The notes below the pieces were generated by a model, which searched no databases, was not told the origin of the DNA, and saw nothing but the letters and a program-made list of their open reading frames with translations. From assembly GCA_029243665.1 (NCBI GenBank), contig JAQWRO010000003.1:1-9521 (forward strand): DNA of 9,521 nucleotides, written 5' to 3'. Both the position numbers and the translations under genes were made by a program. Positions 1-6,685 of the stretch are shown in pieces. The DNA is from Gammaproteobacteria bacterium. GTDB taxonomy: Bacteria; Pseudomonadota; Gammaproteobacteria; Comchoanobacterales; Comchoanobacteraceae. Numbering within the stretch: position 1 is the first letter of the stretch; each line of letters begins with the position of its first letter.

Positions 1-820
1 TGTTCCCATACACCATATGTTTTAATGTTGCTTGATCTAATTTAATGATGTCTTTTTGAACGACTTCTACGATGTTTTTAATTTGATTTGTTTTGCCTTG
101 TCTTGTAAATGACAAATAATTGAATATTGATCCAATTGTACTGATGATATTAGGTTTGTCTTCGCATGAAAATGCATTTAGGTTATTCATGTTAAAGTAG
201 TCACATATCAGTTTATGATTAGCTTGTTGATAATAATCCCAATCCGGTCTTATAGTAAGGTTGGCAATCGCTTTAAATGTCTGAATCTGTTTTTCAGATA
301 TTAGTATTTCACTTGGATCATAAAGTGTGATTAGGCGAGATATATCTTCAATTGTTTGACATTCAGTGTATTCGATTGTACTTTTACCTAAGTTTAAAAT
401 GGCAACAGCAATACAATTACCAACAAGATAAATACTCATTAAGGCGTGTGATTTTTGATCCTGCATAAAATCTTCATCTAGAACTGTGCCTGGTGTAACA
501 ATTTGTGTCACTTCACGTGCTACAGGATCTTTGGAGTTTTTTTGAACTACGCCAACTTGCTCACAAATAGCAAAGGTAATTCCTCGATCTACCAATCTTT
601 GAAAATAACCACTTGCACTGTGATGAGGAATCCCTGCCATTGGAATTGGTTCACCATTTGAGCTGCCACGTTTCGTTAAAGTAATATTGAGTAAGTCAGC
701 GCCTTTGATCGCATCATCAAAAAAAAGTTCATAAAAATCTCCCATTCTATAGAACAAAAGATGATCTAGATTCTCATCTTTAATTTTGCGATATTGTGAA
801 ATCATGGGGGTATCTTTCAA
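1..820 (-). CDS. mutS: DNA mismatch repair protein MutS, N-terminal part (truncated by window edge)
   Basis: MutS binds base mismatches and small loops in DNA and starts methyl-directed repair with MutL. About 273 residues are visible without a stop, roughly the first third of a protein usually near 850 residues. Domain I holds the mismatch-reading Phe-x-Glu motif within GDFYELF (F29 and E31 here), followed by TKRGSSNGEPIPMAGIPHH, ICEQVG and IVTPGTV, all hallmark segments. The connector domain follows and the window cuts at the start of the core domain. I choose TTG at 820-818 as the start. An in-frame TAA lies only 9 nt upstream (829-827), a GGAG stands at a usable distance, and the resulting N-terminus (MKDTPMISQY) matches the family's conserved TPM segment. 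The next candidate, ATG at 805, would split that segment. The ATPase domain is outside the window. Identity is very sure; the start is fairly sure. Confidence 0.96.
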   Translation of the reverse strand, partial: MKDTPMISQYRKIKDENLDHLLFYRMGDFYELFFDDAIKGADLLNITLTKRGSSNGEPIPMAGIPHHSASGYFQRLVDRGITFAICEQVGVVQKNSKDPVAREVTQIVTPGTVLDEDFMQDQKSHALMSIYLVGNCIAVAILNLGKSTIEYTECQTIEDISRLITLYDPSEILISEKQIQTFKAIANLTIRPDWDYYQQANHKLICDYFNMNNLNAFSCEDKPNIISTIGSIFNYLSFTRQGKTNQIKNIVEVVQKDIIKLDQATLKHMVYGN

Positions 821-829
821 ATTTATTTA

Positions 830-834
830 CTCCG
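830..834 (-). promoter_or_regulatory. Ribosome binding site of mutS, supporting a TTG start
   Basis: On the minus strand CGGAG is followed by 9 nt and then TTG at 820. The later in-frame ATG at 805 has only a run of C residues directly before it and no purine-rich site at a normal distance. This favours TTG as the initiator. Confidence 0.6.
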
Positions 835-900
835 AAATATTTTAAACATAACCAATATTTAAAGCATTTATAAATACTTTGATTTTTAAAAAAACTGTTG

Positions 901-929
901 TGCTATTTGATATATATTATATTGAGCAA
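901..929 (-). promoter_or_regulatory. Putative mutS promoter (weak)
   Basis: The spacer between the E2 gene and mutS must hold any independent mutS promoter. A perfect TATAAT lies on the minus strand at 921-916, but the hexamer 17 nt upstream is poor. An alternative is TTGCTC (929-924) with a weak -10 at 906-901. In such AT-rich DNA a TATAAT is expected often by chance, so this is only a candidate. Confidence 0.25.
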
Positions 930-931
930 AC

Positions 932-989
932 AAAAAAATCTATATTTAGTCTAGATGCTAAAGATGTATTGTATCAACTTAAATACATC
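932..989 (-). terminator. Putative terminator region after the E2 gene (two weak hairpins)
   Basis: Just after the E2 stop codon the minus strand can form an 8-bp stem, GATGTATT (989-982) with AATACATC (970-963), and an 11-nt loop, followed by only three T. About 7 nt further on, ATCTA (956-952) can pair with TAGAT (942-938), and the second arm runs into seven T (938-932). Both stems are AT-rich and weak. The position at the end of a long gene train makes a termination role reasonable, but read-through into mutS is possible. Confidence 0.35.
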
Positions 990-991
990 AA

Positions 992-1960
992 TTAAATGTG
1001 ACCTGGATTACAAAAATCTATTAAGAAACTTGCTGCTTGTGCACCTGTAAGAATTCTGTGGTCAAATGTTAATGATACAGGGATTAAATTACCAATGACA
1101 ATTTCGTTGTTTTTTACAATTGGTTTGCATTCTTTTCGGCCAATGGCAAGAATGCCAACGCATGGTGGTATTAGAACAGGAGTGCCATATTTTGCACCAA
1201 TTGAACCAATGTTCGTAAGTGTAAAAGTAGGTGAGGGTATATGATTGTCAATAAATGGACTTGCCATTCCATCTTTTTTAATGGATGCAATGATCGCCAC
1301 TATTTGTTCGATAGATAGTTTTTCAACATTTCCAATCACAGGTACTTTTAAATGATCGTCTCGGTCGTTAAAAGCAATCCCTAAGTGAATGTTTTTAAAC
1401 TCAGTTAATTCATGGTTGTTCGTGTCAAAATGCGCATTAAGTTTAGGGTTTTTACTTAATGCATTAGCTAATTTGAAAACCATTTGTGCAGTTATGTTGA
1501 TATTTGGGTCAAGTTCGTCAATTGGCATTTCATCAAATAAAGTAGCTGCAACAACTTTTTTAGCAAGAGTCATATTTTTTATCATTAAGTTACTGCTGGG
1601 TATCATAGGCTTAGTTAAATTTTCTTGAGAGGTACGCATCGTTGTTTCATTTGGTAAAACATGGGTCGCATGAATAGGTTTTCCTACCAGTGGTTGATTA
1701 TTATTTTTTTCTTCGGATTCTATTTGAATTTGCGCAATGGTTGTACCAGTATTGACAACGGAATCGGCAGATACATTAAGTTTTTCTACAATACCAGTCA
1801 TGGGTGCGGGTAATTCAACTATCGACTTGGATGTTTCAATCGATGCTATAAGATCTCCTTCTCGGATAGAATCTTTTTCACTGACATGCCATTCAATAAG
1901 CTTCCCACCATCAAGACCTTCACCTAAGTCATGAAGTTTGATTTCTTTTAATTGAGCCAT
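992..1960 (-). CDS. 2-oxoacid dehydrogenase complex E2 (dihydrolipoamide acyltransferase), compact form
   Basis: E2 carries acyl groups on a lipoyl-lysine and transfers them to CoA in the cytoplasmic pyruvate or branched-chain 2-oxoacid dehydrogenase complex. Residues 1-80 form a lipoyl domain with the lipoylated lysine in IETSKSIVEL (K45), where the usual motif is ETDKA. Residues 83-120 are a polar linker. Residues from about 121 form the catalytic domain: ATLFDE, NPKLNAHFD, TLTNIGSIG, and the active-site motif FDHRILTG with His301. Three things are odd. At 322 residues it is shorter than most E2s. No peripheral subunit-binding domain is recognisable between lipoyl and catalytic parts. The DHRxxDG motif has Thr305 instead of Asp, and the Arg normally found in the domain's first helix also seems missing. 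The start is ATG with AAGG upstream, overlapping the E1-beta end by 13 nt. Substrate specificity (pyruvate or branched-chain) cannot be read from E2 alone; the neighbouring amino-acid dehydrogenase favours branched-chain. Confidence 0.9.
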   Translation of the reverse strand: MAQLKEIKLHDLGEGLDGGKLIEWHVSEKDSIREGDLIASIETSKSIVELPAPMTGIVEKLNVSADSVVNTGTTIAQIQIESEEKNNNQPLVGKPIHATHVLPNETTMRTSQENLTKPMIPSSNLMIKNMTLAKKVVAATLFDEMPIDELDPNINITAQMVFKLANALSKNPKLNAHFDTNNHELTEFKNIHLGIAFNDRDDHLKVPVIGNVEKLSIEQIVAIIASIKKDGMASPFIDNHIPSPTFTLTNIGSIGAKYGTPVLIPPCVGILAIGRKECKPIVKNNEIVIGNLIPVSLTFDHRILTGAQAASFLIDFCNPGHI

Positions 1961-2925
1961 GATAATACCTTTGTTTGTATACTATTTACATCTTGTCGAT
2001 AATACTGTTCTTGTTGAGGGTAGGGAACACCACAATCATAACCACATACTGTCAAAATTGGCTGGTGGAGTTTTGACCATAGAGACTCATACAAGTTAGA
2101 TGCTATTTCATTTGCAATACTTAATGTTTTCGGTGCCTCTTGTATGATGGCACATCGCCCAGTTTTTTTAACTGAACTTATAATTGTGGGATAATCAATT
2201 GGACGCAAACTAACTAAATCTATCAACTCAACATGAATGTTTTTTTCTCTTAGATTATCAGTCACTTTACGTGCTTCATTCATGTATGCGCCCCAAGCGA
2301 TTAGAGTTAAATCATTTCCAGTTTGTTCAACAATACATTGATCAATTTTAGTTGGACATTGGTGCGCTATAAAATCTTGTTTCAGCGAGCGGTACATAAT
2401 CGTTGGTTCTAAATACAAAATAGGGTCATTCACTTTATGAGCAGCGACTAAAAGTTCAAAAGCACGCGTAGGTGTTGACGGTGTTATAACGCGTAAGCCT
2501 GGAATGCTTGCGAAAATTGATTCAGTACTTTCTGAGTGGTGCTCCGGTGCATATATCCCACAGCCATAAGGTGTTCTCATTAGCATGGGACATGATAGGC
2601 GTCCTTCTGTTCTTTTTCTAAGTTTTGTAATATGTGAGATGATTTGCTCAAGGGCAGGGTAAATAAAACCCATAAATTGAAATTCGATAATGGGGTAAAT
2701 ACCCCGTGTTGCCATACCAAGTCCAATGCCTGCCAACATGTTTTCTGCTAAAGGTGTATCTAAAACACGAGTTTGGCCATATTTTTGCTGTAAGCCATCA
2801 GTAACTCTAAAAACACCACCATTCACACCTATGTCTTCACCCATTAAAAGGCTATTAGGGTTTGTTGATAGAATGTAATCTAACCCTAAGTTAATGCCTG
2901 TTGCTAAGTCAATTTGTTGTGTCAT
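1948..2925 (-). CDS. 2-oxoacid dehydrogenase E1 component, beta subunit (transketolase-like)
   Basis: With E1-alpha it forms the thiamine-diphosphate-dependent decarboxylase that loads the acyl group onto E2. Length is about 325 residues, normal for the family. Visible landmarks are GEDIG (29-33), GGVFRVT, the ThDP-activating Glu in DTPLAEN (E61), IEFQFMGFIYPALEQI, RTPYGCG, the double His EHHSES (H129/H130), and PGLRVITPSTP. The C-terminal transketolase domain includes LIDLVSLRPID. I prefer the ATG at 2925. A GTG at 2937 would add MNSI, but the family normally starts near this ATG and neither codon has a good ribosome site. The gene overlaps the end of E1-alpha by 17 nt and E2 by 13 nt, so translation is probably coupled. 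Pyruvate and branched-chain forms are hard to separate by eye; the context suggests branched-chain. Confidence 0.93.
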   Translation of the reverse strand: MTQQIDLATGINLGLDYILSTNPNSLLMGEDIGVNGGVFRVTDGLQQKYGQTRVLDTPLAENMLAGIGLGMATRGIYPIIEFQFMGFIYPALEQIISHITKLRKRTEGRLSCPMLMRTPYGCGIYAPEHHSESTESIFASIPGLRVITPSTPTRAFELLVAAHKVNDPILYLEPTIMYRSLKQDFIAHQCPTKIDQCIVEQTGNDLTLIAWGAYMNEARKVTDNLREKNIHVELIDLVSLRPIDYPTIISSVKKTGRCAIIQEAPKTLSIANEIASNLYESLWSKLHQPILTVCGYDCGVPYPQQEQYYRQDVNSIQTKVLSWLN

Positions 2926-3910
2926 GATTGAGTTCACTTTGTTGTTGTTTTAATGATTCGGGCATGTTTTCATAACAGTGCTCAAACATTGTCTCAGGCG
3001 TTTGTACGTGGTCTTTTTTAAATGTATCAATGTCCTTGTCTAGTTCTTTTTGAATCTTATTAATTAGGGCAAAGTCATCTTTTTCTTGCCAGTTATAAAA
3101 TTCGACCAGAGTTTTCTTTAATTTTTTTATAGGATCTTGTTGCTTTTCATCATTAATAAGTATTTTAGATTTATATCTTTTTGCATCATCAGCTGTTGTA
3201 TGGTCACATAACCTAACTGTTTTTGCATGAATGAGTACTGGTTGATTTGATCTAGCAAATTCAATAGCATTCGTGAGTGTTGCAATGCATTCATTCATGT
3301 CAGTGCCATCGACTGTTAAATGTTTCATCCCAACACTATAGGCTTTTTTGGTCAAATCACATTCTTTTGTTTGTTTATCTAATGGTGTGGAAATAGCCCA
3401 GCCATTATCATTGATAACAAATACAATAGGTAATTCATATAGGCTTGCGAAATTAATAGCTTCATAAAAATCACCTTTAGAAGTTGCACCATCACCTAAT
3501 GTTACTAATGTTATTTGCTCAGTTTGTTTGAATTTTTGGGCATATGCAACACCAGCTGCATGTAAGCATTGTGTTGCTATTGGAACACAAATTGGTAAGT
3601 CCTTATATGGGATGGTATTACCTGCTTCACTACCAGACCAATATCTTATTAAATCAATCGGTTTATAACCTCTCATAAGCATGGTAGGTTGATCTCTGTA
3701 ATAGGGTACGTGTACATCTTCTTTTTTAAGTAAATACCCTATGGCAACATAGAGTGCTTCTTGCCCACTGGCACCAGCATATGTTGCTAGAAGTCCGTGA
3801 CGTTGAAGTGTAACCATTCTATTTTCTAGCAACCTTGATTTAAGCATATATTGATAAAGGGGTAGCAAAGCTTTAAATTGTAGTTGTTCAGTCAATTTGT
3901 TGGCTTTCAT
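2909..3910 (-). CDS. 2-oxoacid dehydrogenase E1 component, alpha subunit (ThDP-binding)
   Basis: This subunit binds thiamine diphosphate and decarboxylates a 2-oxoacid, pyruvate or a branched-chain one. Read from ATG at 3910 it has 333 residues. Landmarks are GASGQEA (46-52), PYYRDQPTMLMRG (69-81), the ThDP motif opening GDGATSKGD at 139-147 and closing 26 residues later in INDNGWAIS, and DHTTADDAKRY, typical of E1-alpha. The closing pair is Asp168-Asn169 where the family usually has Asn-Asn; the second Asn, a metal ligand in known E1 structures, is kept. An in-frame ATG at 3970 would add 20 residues (MNFLNNFLIK...), but these lie wholly over the end of the upstream dehydrogenase gene and do not resemble the family, so I reject it. 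From 3910 the overlap with that gene is 23 nt. The stop overlaps E1-beta. The ribosome site is weak, consistent with translational coupling. Confidence 0.93.
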   Translation of the reverse strand: MKANKLTEQLQFKALLPLYQYMLKSRLLENRMVTLQRHGLLATYAGASGQEALYVAIGYLLKKEDVHVPYYRDQPTMLMRGYKPIDLIRYWSGSEAGNTIPYKDLPICVPIATQCLHAAGVAYAQKFKQTEQITLVTLGDGATSKGDFYEAINFASLYELPIVFVINDNGWAISTPLDKQTKECDLTKKAYSVGMKHLTVDGTDMNECIATLTNAIEFARSNQPVLIHAKTVRLCDHTTADDAKRYKSKILINDEKQQDPIKKLKKTLVEFYNWQEKDDFALINKIQKELDKDIDTFKKDHVQTPETMFEHCYENMPESLKQQQSELNHDTTN

Positions 3911-4868
3911 TAAATAACTGTATTGCTTGTTTATATAAGTTTTGATTAGGAAATTGTTTAAGAAGTTCATCTATTTTTTTTGTGATGCACTTAATAGGTT
4001 TCTTTTTAGTGTTTTCTATTTCCAATTCATTTACTACGCATAAAAGTCCACCGGCATTTGTTATAAAATCTGGTAAGAAGATAATACCTCGTTGATTTAT
4101 TTTTTCAGAGAGAAACTTAGGGTTTTCTACTGGGTTGTTAGCAACCGGACAAATATATTTTGTATTTAAGTCATCAATATTGAATGAATTAATTACATTT
4201 CCAGATGCAGATGGTATTAAAATATCACAATGAGATGTAATAATTTGATCGACATCAACCTTATTAAAATTTGGGTGGCTCGAATAAGCTTCGAGTTTTT
4301 GTAGGTTTATGTCAGAACCATTAACATAAACCCCTTTATCGAGGCAAAAATTTGCAACTATCGTCCCTACTTTGCCTAAACCTTGTATTGAAACAGTTAT
4401 TTCATTAGTTGGTTTTTTTAATTGAGAAAATATTAATTTTAAAGTCTCAATGACGCCTTCACCTGTGTATAAAGAAGGGTCTTGATTTTTGTTTGTTCCA
4501 TATACAAATGATGTGTATTTAGATAGTAAATCTATTTCTTTACAGCCAACGCCAATGTCGATCGATGCAATATACCGACCTTCTAATTGGTTTATTGATT
4601 CACCCAAACATGGTGCTATTTTTTCAAATGGCAGTTGATTAGGGTTATATATAACACATTTTGAACCACCATAAGCAATATCTAAAAAGTATGCTTTAAG
4701 TGCCATAGCATAGCTTAGATCAAAACAATCATTTATAGCATCATGAATAGATGAATAGGGCATATGCCTGCAACCACCTATGGATGATTTTTGATTAAAA
4801 AAGAAACTGGATATGATGATTTTTAAATCATTTTTAAAATTAAAAATTTTAATTTGATTTTCATGCAT
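3888..4868 (-). CDS. Glu/Leu/Phe/Val dehydrogenase family protein, leucine-dehydrogenase-like
   Basis: Enzymes of this family oxidatively deaminate branched-chain amino acids to 2-oxoacids with NAD+, or run in reverse. Landmarks by hand alignment to leucine dehydrogenase are IGGCRHMPY (30-38), the substrate-binding Lys58, the catalytic Lys70 in AYGGSKCVI, the catalytic Asp104 in SIDIGVG, the nucleotide-binding GLGKVG (163-168) with Asp186 ending the second strand (suggesting NAD+), VANNPV, and NAGG (271-274). The catalytic set is therefore intact. The protein is compact: 326 residues against roughly 345-370, with a shortened N-terminal lead and C-terminus, and the usual MTYKNA segment reads MALKAY, so the substrate may differ from leucine. 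It starts 9 nt after the minE stop and overlaps E1-alpha by 23 nt, linking the min genes to the E1/E2 genes. It probably supplies the 2-oxoacid for that complex. Family is sure; exact substrate is not. Confidence 0.87.
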   Translation of the reverse strand: MHENQIKIFNFKNDLKIIISSFFFNQKSSIGGCRHMPYSSIHDAINDCFDLSYAMALKAYFLDIAYGGSKCVIYNPNQLPFEKIAPCLGESINQLEGRYIASIDIGVGCKEIDLLSKYTSFVYGTNKNQDPSLYTGEGVIETLKLIFSQLKKPTNEITVSIQGLGKVGTIVANFCLDKGVYVNGSDINLQKLEAYSSHPNFNKVDVDQIITSHCDILIPSASGNVINSFNIDDLNTKYICPVANNPVENPKFLSEKINQRGIIFLPDFITNAGGLLCVVNELEIENTKKKPIKCITKKIDELLKQFPNQNLYKQAIQLFNESQQID

Positions 4869-4877
4869 GTCATTGTT

Positions 4878-5144
4878 TTAATTTTCAGGTAACGTGACGT
4901 TTAATTCTAAAACGGATGATTTGCCTGAATTTTCAAGTGAAACTTTAACTTGATCTTCAGTAACTTTAACATATTTTGCGATAACTGAAATCAATTCGGA
5001 CTGTAATTTTTCAACGTAATTAGAGGCATCACTTTCATCACTGATGTTTTTACCTTGATGTGAAACAATAATCTGGAGTCTTTCTTTAGCTGCAGAAGCC
5101 GAACCTTTATTAGAATTCTTCCAGCTAAACATCTTGCTAAACAT
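4878..5144 (-). CDS. minE: Cell division topological specificity factor MinE
   Basis: MinE stimulates MinD ATPase at the membrane, driving pole-to-pole oscillation and confining the MinC/MinD division inhibitor to the poles. At 88 residues it matches E. coli MinE in length. It has an N-terminal amphipathic start (MFSKMFSWKNS) for membrane contact, the MinD-binding helix AAKERLQIIVSHQG (about 18-31), and the topological-specificity domain ending in LELNVTLPE. A strong GGAGG lies 7 nt before the ATG, and the minD stop and minE start share one base (TAATG), so translation is coupled. The next gene, the amino-acid dehydrogenase, begins 9 nt after its stop. Confidence 0.97.
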   Translation of the reverse strand: MFSKMFSWKNSNKGSASAAKERLQIIVSHQGKNISDESDASNYVEKLQSELISVIAKYVKVTEDQVKVSLENSGKSSVLELNVTLPEN

Positions 5145-5974
5145 TATACTACCTCCGAAGTTGTGAATTTACCTTTCAGTATATTCCAGAATCCTTTCTT
5201 TTCATTACTTACAAATCTCATTGGGATAGATTCACCTAAAAATCTATTGACGGCATCCATATATGCTTGTCCGGCGTCAGATTTTTGATTGCTTACGACT
5301 GGTACACCAGTATTCGAAGCATCTAACACTGACTGACATTCTGGAACAACGCCAAGTAATGGAATAGATAAGAACTCTTTAATATCGTCAACGGATAGCA
5401 TGTTACCATCTTCCACACGACTAGGATTGTAACGAGTAATAAGTAGTGACTCCTTGATAGGTGGCATATCATTTTCTGCACGATATGTTTTGCTTGATAA
5501 TAGACCAATAATTCGATCAGAATCTCTGATTGAAGACGTCTCAGGGTTTGCAACCACTAGAGCTTTATCAGCAAAATACATTGCCATTTCAGCTCCTTGC
5601 TCAATACCAGCTGGAGAATCACAAACTATATAATCAAAATCTTTTTTTAATTCGTCAATTACGATGCCTACACCTTCTTTAGTAAGGGCATCTTTGTTTT
5701 TTGTTTGAGATGCTGGAAGAATATATAAATTATTATATCGTTTGTCTTTAATTAAAGCTTGAGATAGATTGGCTTCTTTATAAATGACATTGATTAGGTC
5801 ATAAATGACTCTTCTTTCACAACCCATTACAAGATCAAGATTTCGAAGACCAACATCGAAATCAATAACACATGTTTTTTTACCACGCATTGCTAAGCCA
5901 GTACTAATCGATGCGCTTGTTGTTGTTTTTCCTACACCGCCTTTTCCGGATGTAACTACGAGAACTTCTGCCAA
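5144..5974 (-). CDS. minD: Septum site-determining ATPase MinD
   Basis: MinD is a ParA/MinD-type ATPase that dimerises on the membrane with ATP and recruits MinC (inhibitor) or MinE (activator). Read from TTG at 5974 it has 276 residues. The deviant Walker A motif SGKGGVGKTT places Lys11 and Lys16 exactly as in E. coli. VIDFDVGLRNLD, MGCERR, CDSPAGIE (switch II) and RDSDRI follow. The C-terminal amphipathic membrane-targeting helix is KKGFWNILKGKF, followed by a short extra tail (TTSEVV) absent in E. coli. The TTG start is chosen because it gives the family N-terminus (MAEVLVVTSGKGG) and has GAGG 6 nt upstream. The GTG at 5986, four codons earlier, lies inside that ribosome site and has none of its own. 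It follows minC by 52 nt and shares one base with minE. Confidence 0.97.
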   Translation of the reverse strand: MAEVLVVTSGKGGVGKTTTSASISTGLAMRGKKTCVIDFDVGLRNLDLVMGCERRVIYDLINVIYKEANLSQALIKDKRYNNLYILPASQTKNKDALTKEGVGIVIDELKKDFDYIVCDSPAGIEQGAEMAMYFADKALVVANPETSSIRDSDRIIGLLSSKTYRAENDMPPIKESLLITRYNPSRVEDGNMLSVDDIKEFLSIPLLGVVPECQSVLDASNTGVPVVSNQKSDAGQAYMDAVNRFLGESIPMRFVSNEKKGFWNILKGKFTTSEVV

Positions 5975-5980
5975 AATAAA

Positions 5981-5986
5981 CCTCAC
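5981..5986 (-). promoter_or_regulatory. Ribosome binding site of minD, supporting a TTG start
   Basis: GTGAGG on the minus strand ends 6 nt before TTG at 5974. The GTG of this same site is the alternative in-frame start at 5986, which would have only A/T-rich sequence upstream. The site decides in favour of TTG. Confidence 0.7.
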
Positions 5987-6026
5987 ATTTTTTATAAATA
6001 AATCATAAACTAAAAATCATCTGGGG

Positions 6027-6683
6027 TCAAAGATTAAAAGCTTTTATCTTTTTATCCATGATTGTAAACCGACTTGGTGTTTTGAAATTAATTATGTTGC
6101 TTTGTTCTGCACTGATGAATTGTTTGCCAATTGCTACCAATTCAGCTTGGCTGCTAGATGCAAATATATGTGCGCTTGTATCACCTCTTACACCCGCCAT
6201 TGCTTTACCTCTTAATTCACCATATATATGAATTGAGGCATTAGATGCTACTTCTGCAGCAGCACTTACATCGCCTAAAATAACAATTGGTTTTTCCGAA
6301 TAGATTTCTTGGCCTGACCGAACAGTTTTTGTGATTACTAATTCACTGGTTTGTGTATCTTTTACATCATTTACATCACTAAGTTTACGTATCCCAGCTT
6401 TTTTAAATTGATCTGTAATTAATTGATTGCCGCCCTGAGTCGCAATTGGATAAATAGATTGTTCATGACAGATGTTTATTAATTTTAAAGCATCGATGGG
6501 TGTTTCAAGATTAGAAAGGTCTAATATAACCGATGCATTTTTAAATAAAGTTGTTTGTTTTAACTGTTCTTTGAATGAAAGTTTTATCAGATCAATATTA
6601 TCAGAATAAATGTTAAGGGTTGGTATGCTTATAGACCTTGATTTAAAAAGTACCGAAGGCGCTGAATTGAGTGTTAGCGTCAT
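6027..6683 (-). CDS. minC: Septum site-determining protein MinC
   Basis: MinC inhibits FtsZ ring assembly when recruited to the membrane by MinD. The 218-residue protein has the two usual parts. The N-terminal domain (about 9-100) is loosely conserved, with ASVILDLSNLE and the tail GIRKL. A variable linker follows (about 100-118), then the beta-helical C-terminal domain from VRSGQEIYS (121-129), through GDVSAAAEVASNASIHIYG, RGKAMAGVRGD and AELVAIGKQF, which carries dimerisation and MinD binding. It is slightly shorter than E. coli MinC (231). The ATG has AAAGGGA upstream and lies 2 nt after the SPFH gene's stop, so it is probably cotranscribed with it. The order minC-minD-minE is the standard one. 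Confidence 0.96.
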   Translation of the reverse strand: MTLTLNSAPSVLFKSRSISIPTLNIYSDNIDLIKLSFKEQLKQTTLFKNASVILDLSNLETPIDALKLINICHEQSIYPIATQGGNQLITDQFKKAGIRKLSDVNDVKDTQTSELVITKTVRSGQEIYSEKPIVILGDVSAAAEVASNASIHIYGELRGKAMAGVRGDTSAHIFASSSQAELVAIGKQFISAEQSNIINFKTPSRFTIMDKKIKAFNL

Positions 6684-6685
6684 GT

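Noticed and set aside
967..977. 11-base sequence TATTGTATCAA repeated at 8720-8730, inside the antiporter promoter
   Set aside because: Many 11-mer repeats are expected by chance in AT-rich DNA of this length; the copy near 970 has no good -35 partner.
1389..1628. 79-codon plus-strand open frame
   Set aside because: It lies antisense within the E2 gene, has no ribosome site and resembles no family; its hydrophobic look comes from the reverse complement of the E2 frame.
1737..1934. 65-codon plus-strand open frame
   Set aside because: It is fully antisense to the E2 lipoyl-domain coding region, with no supporting signal.
5323..5553. 76-codon minus-strand open frame
   Set aside because: It is an out-of-frame reading inside minD, whose own frame is clearly conserved.
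5805..6008. 67-codon plus-strand open frame over the minD start
   Set aside because: It is antisense to the Walker A region of minD; no ribosome site or homology is recognised.
6031..6053. Imperfect palindrome around AAAAGCTTTT at the end of minC
   Set aside because: It has no loop and an unpaired base, lies mostly in coding sequence, and is not followed by a T-run on the minus strand.
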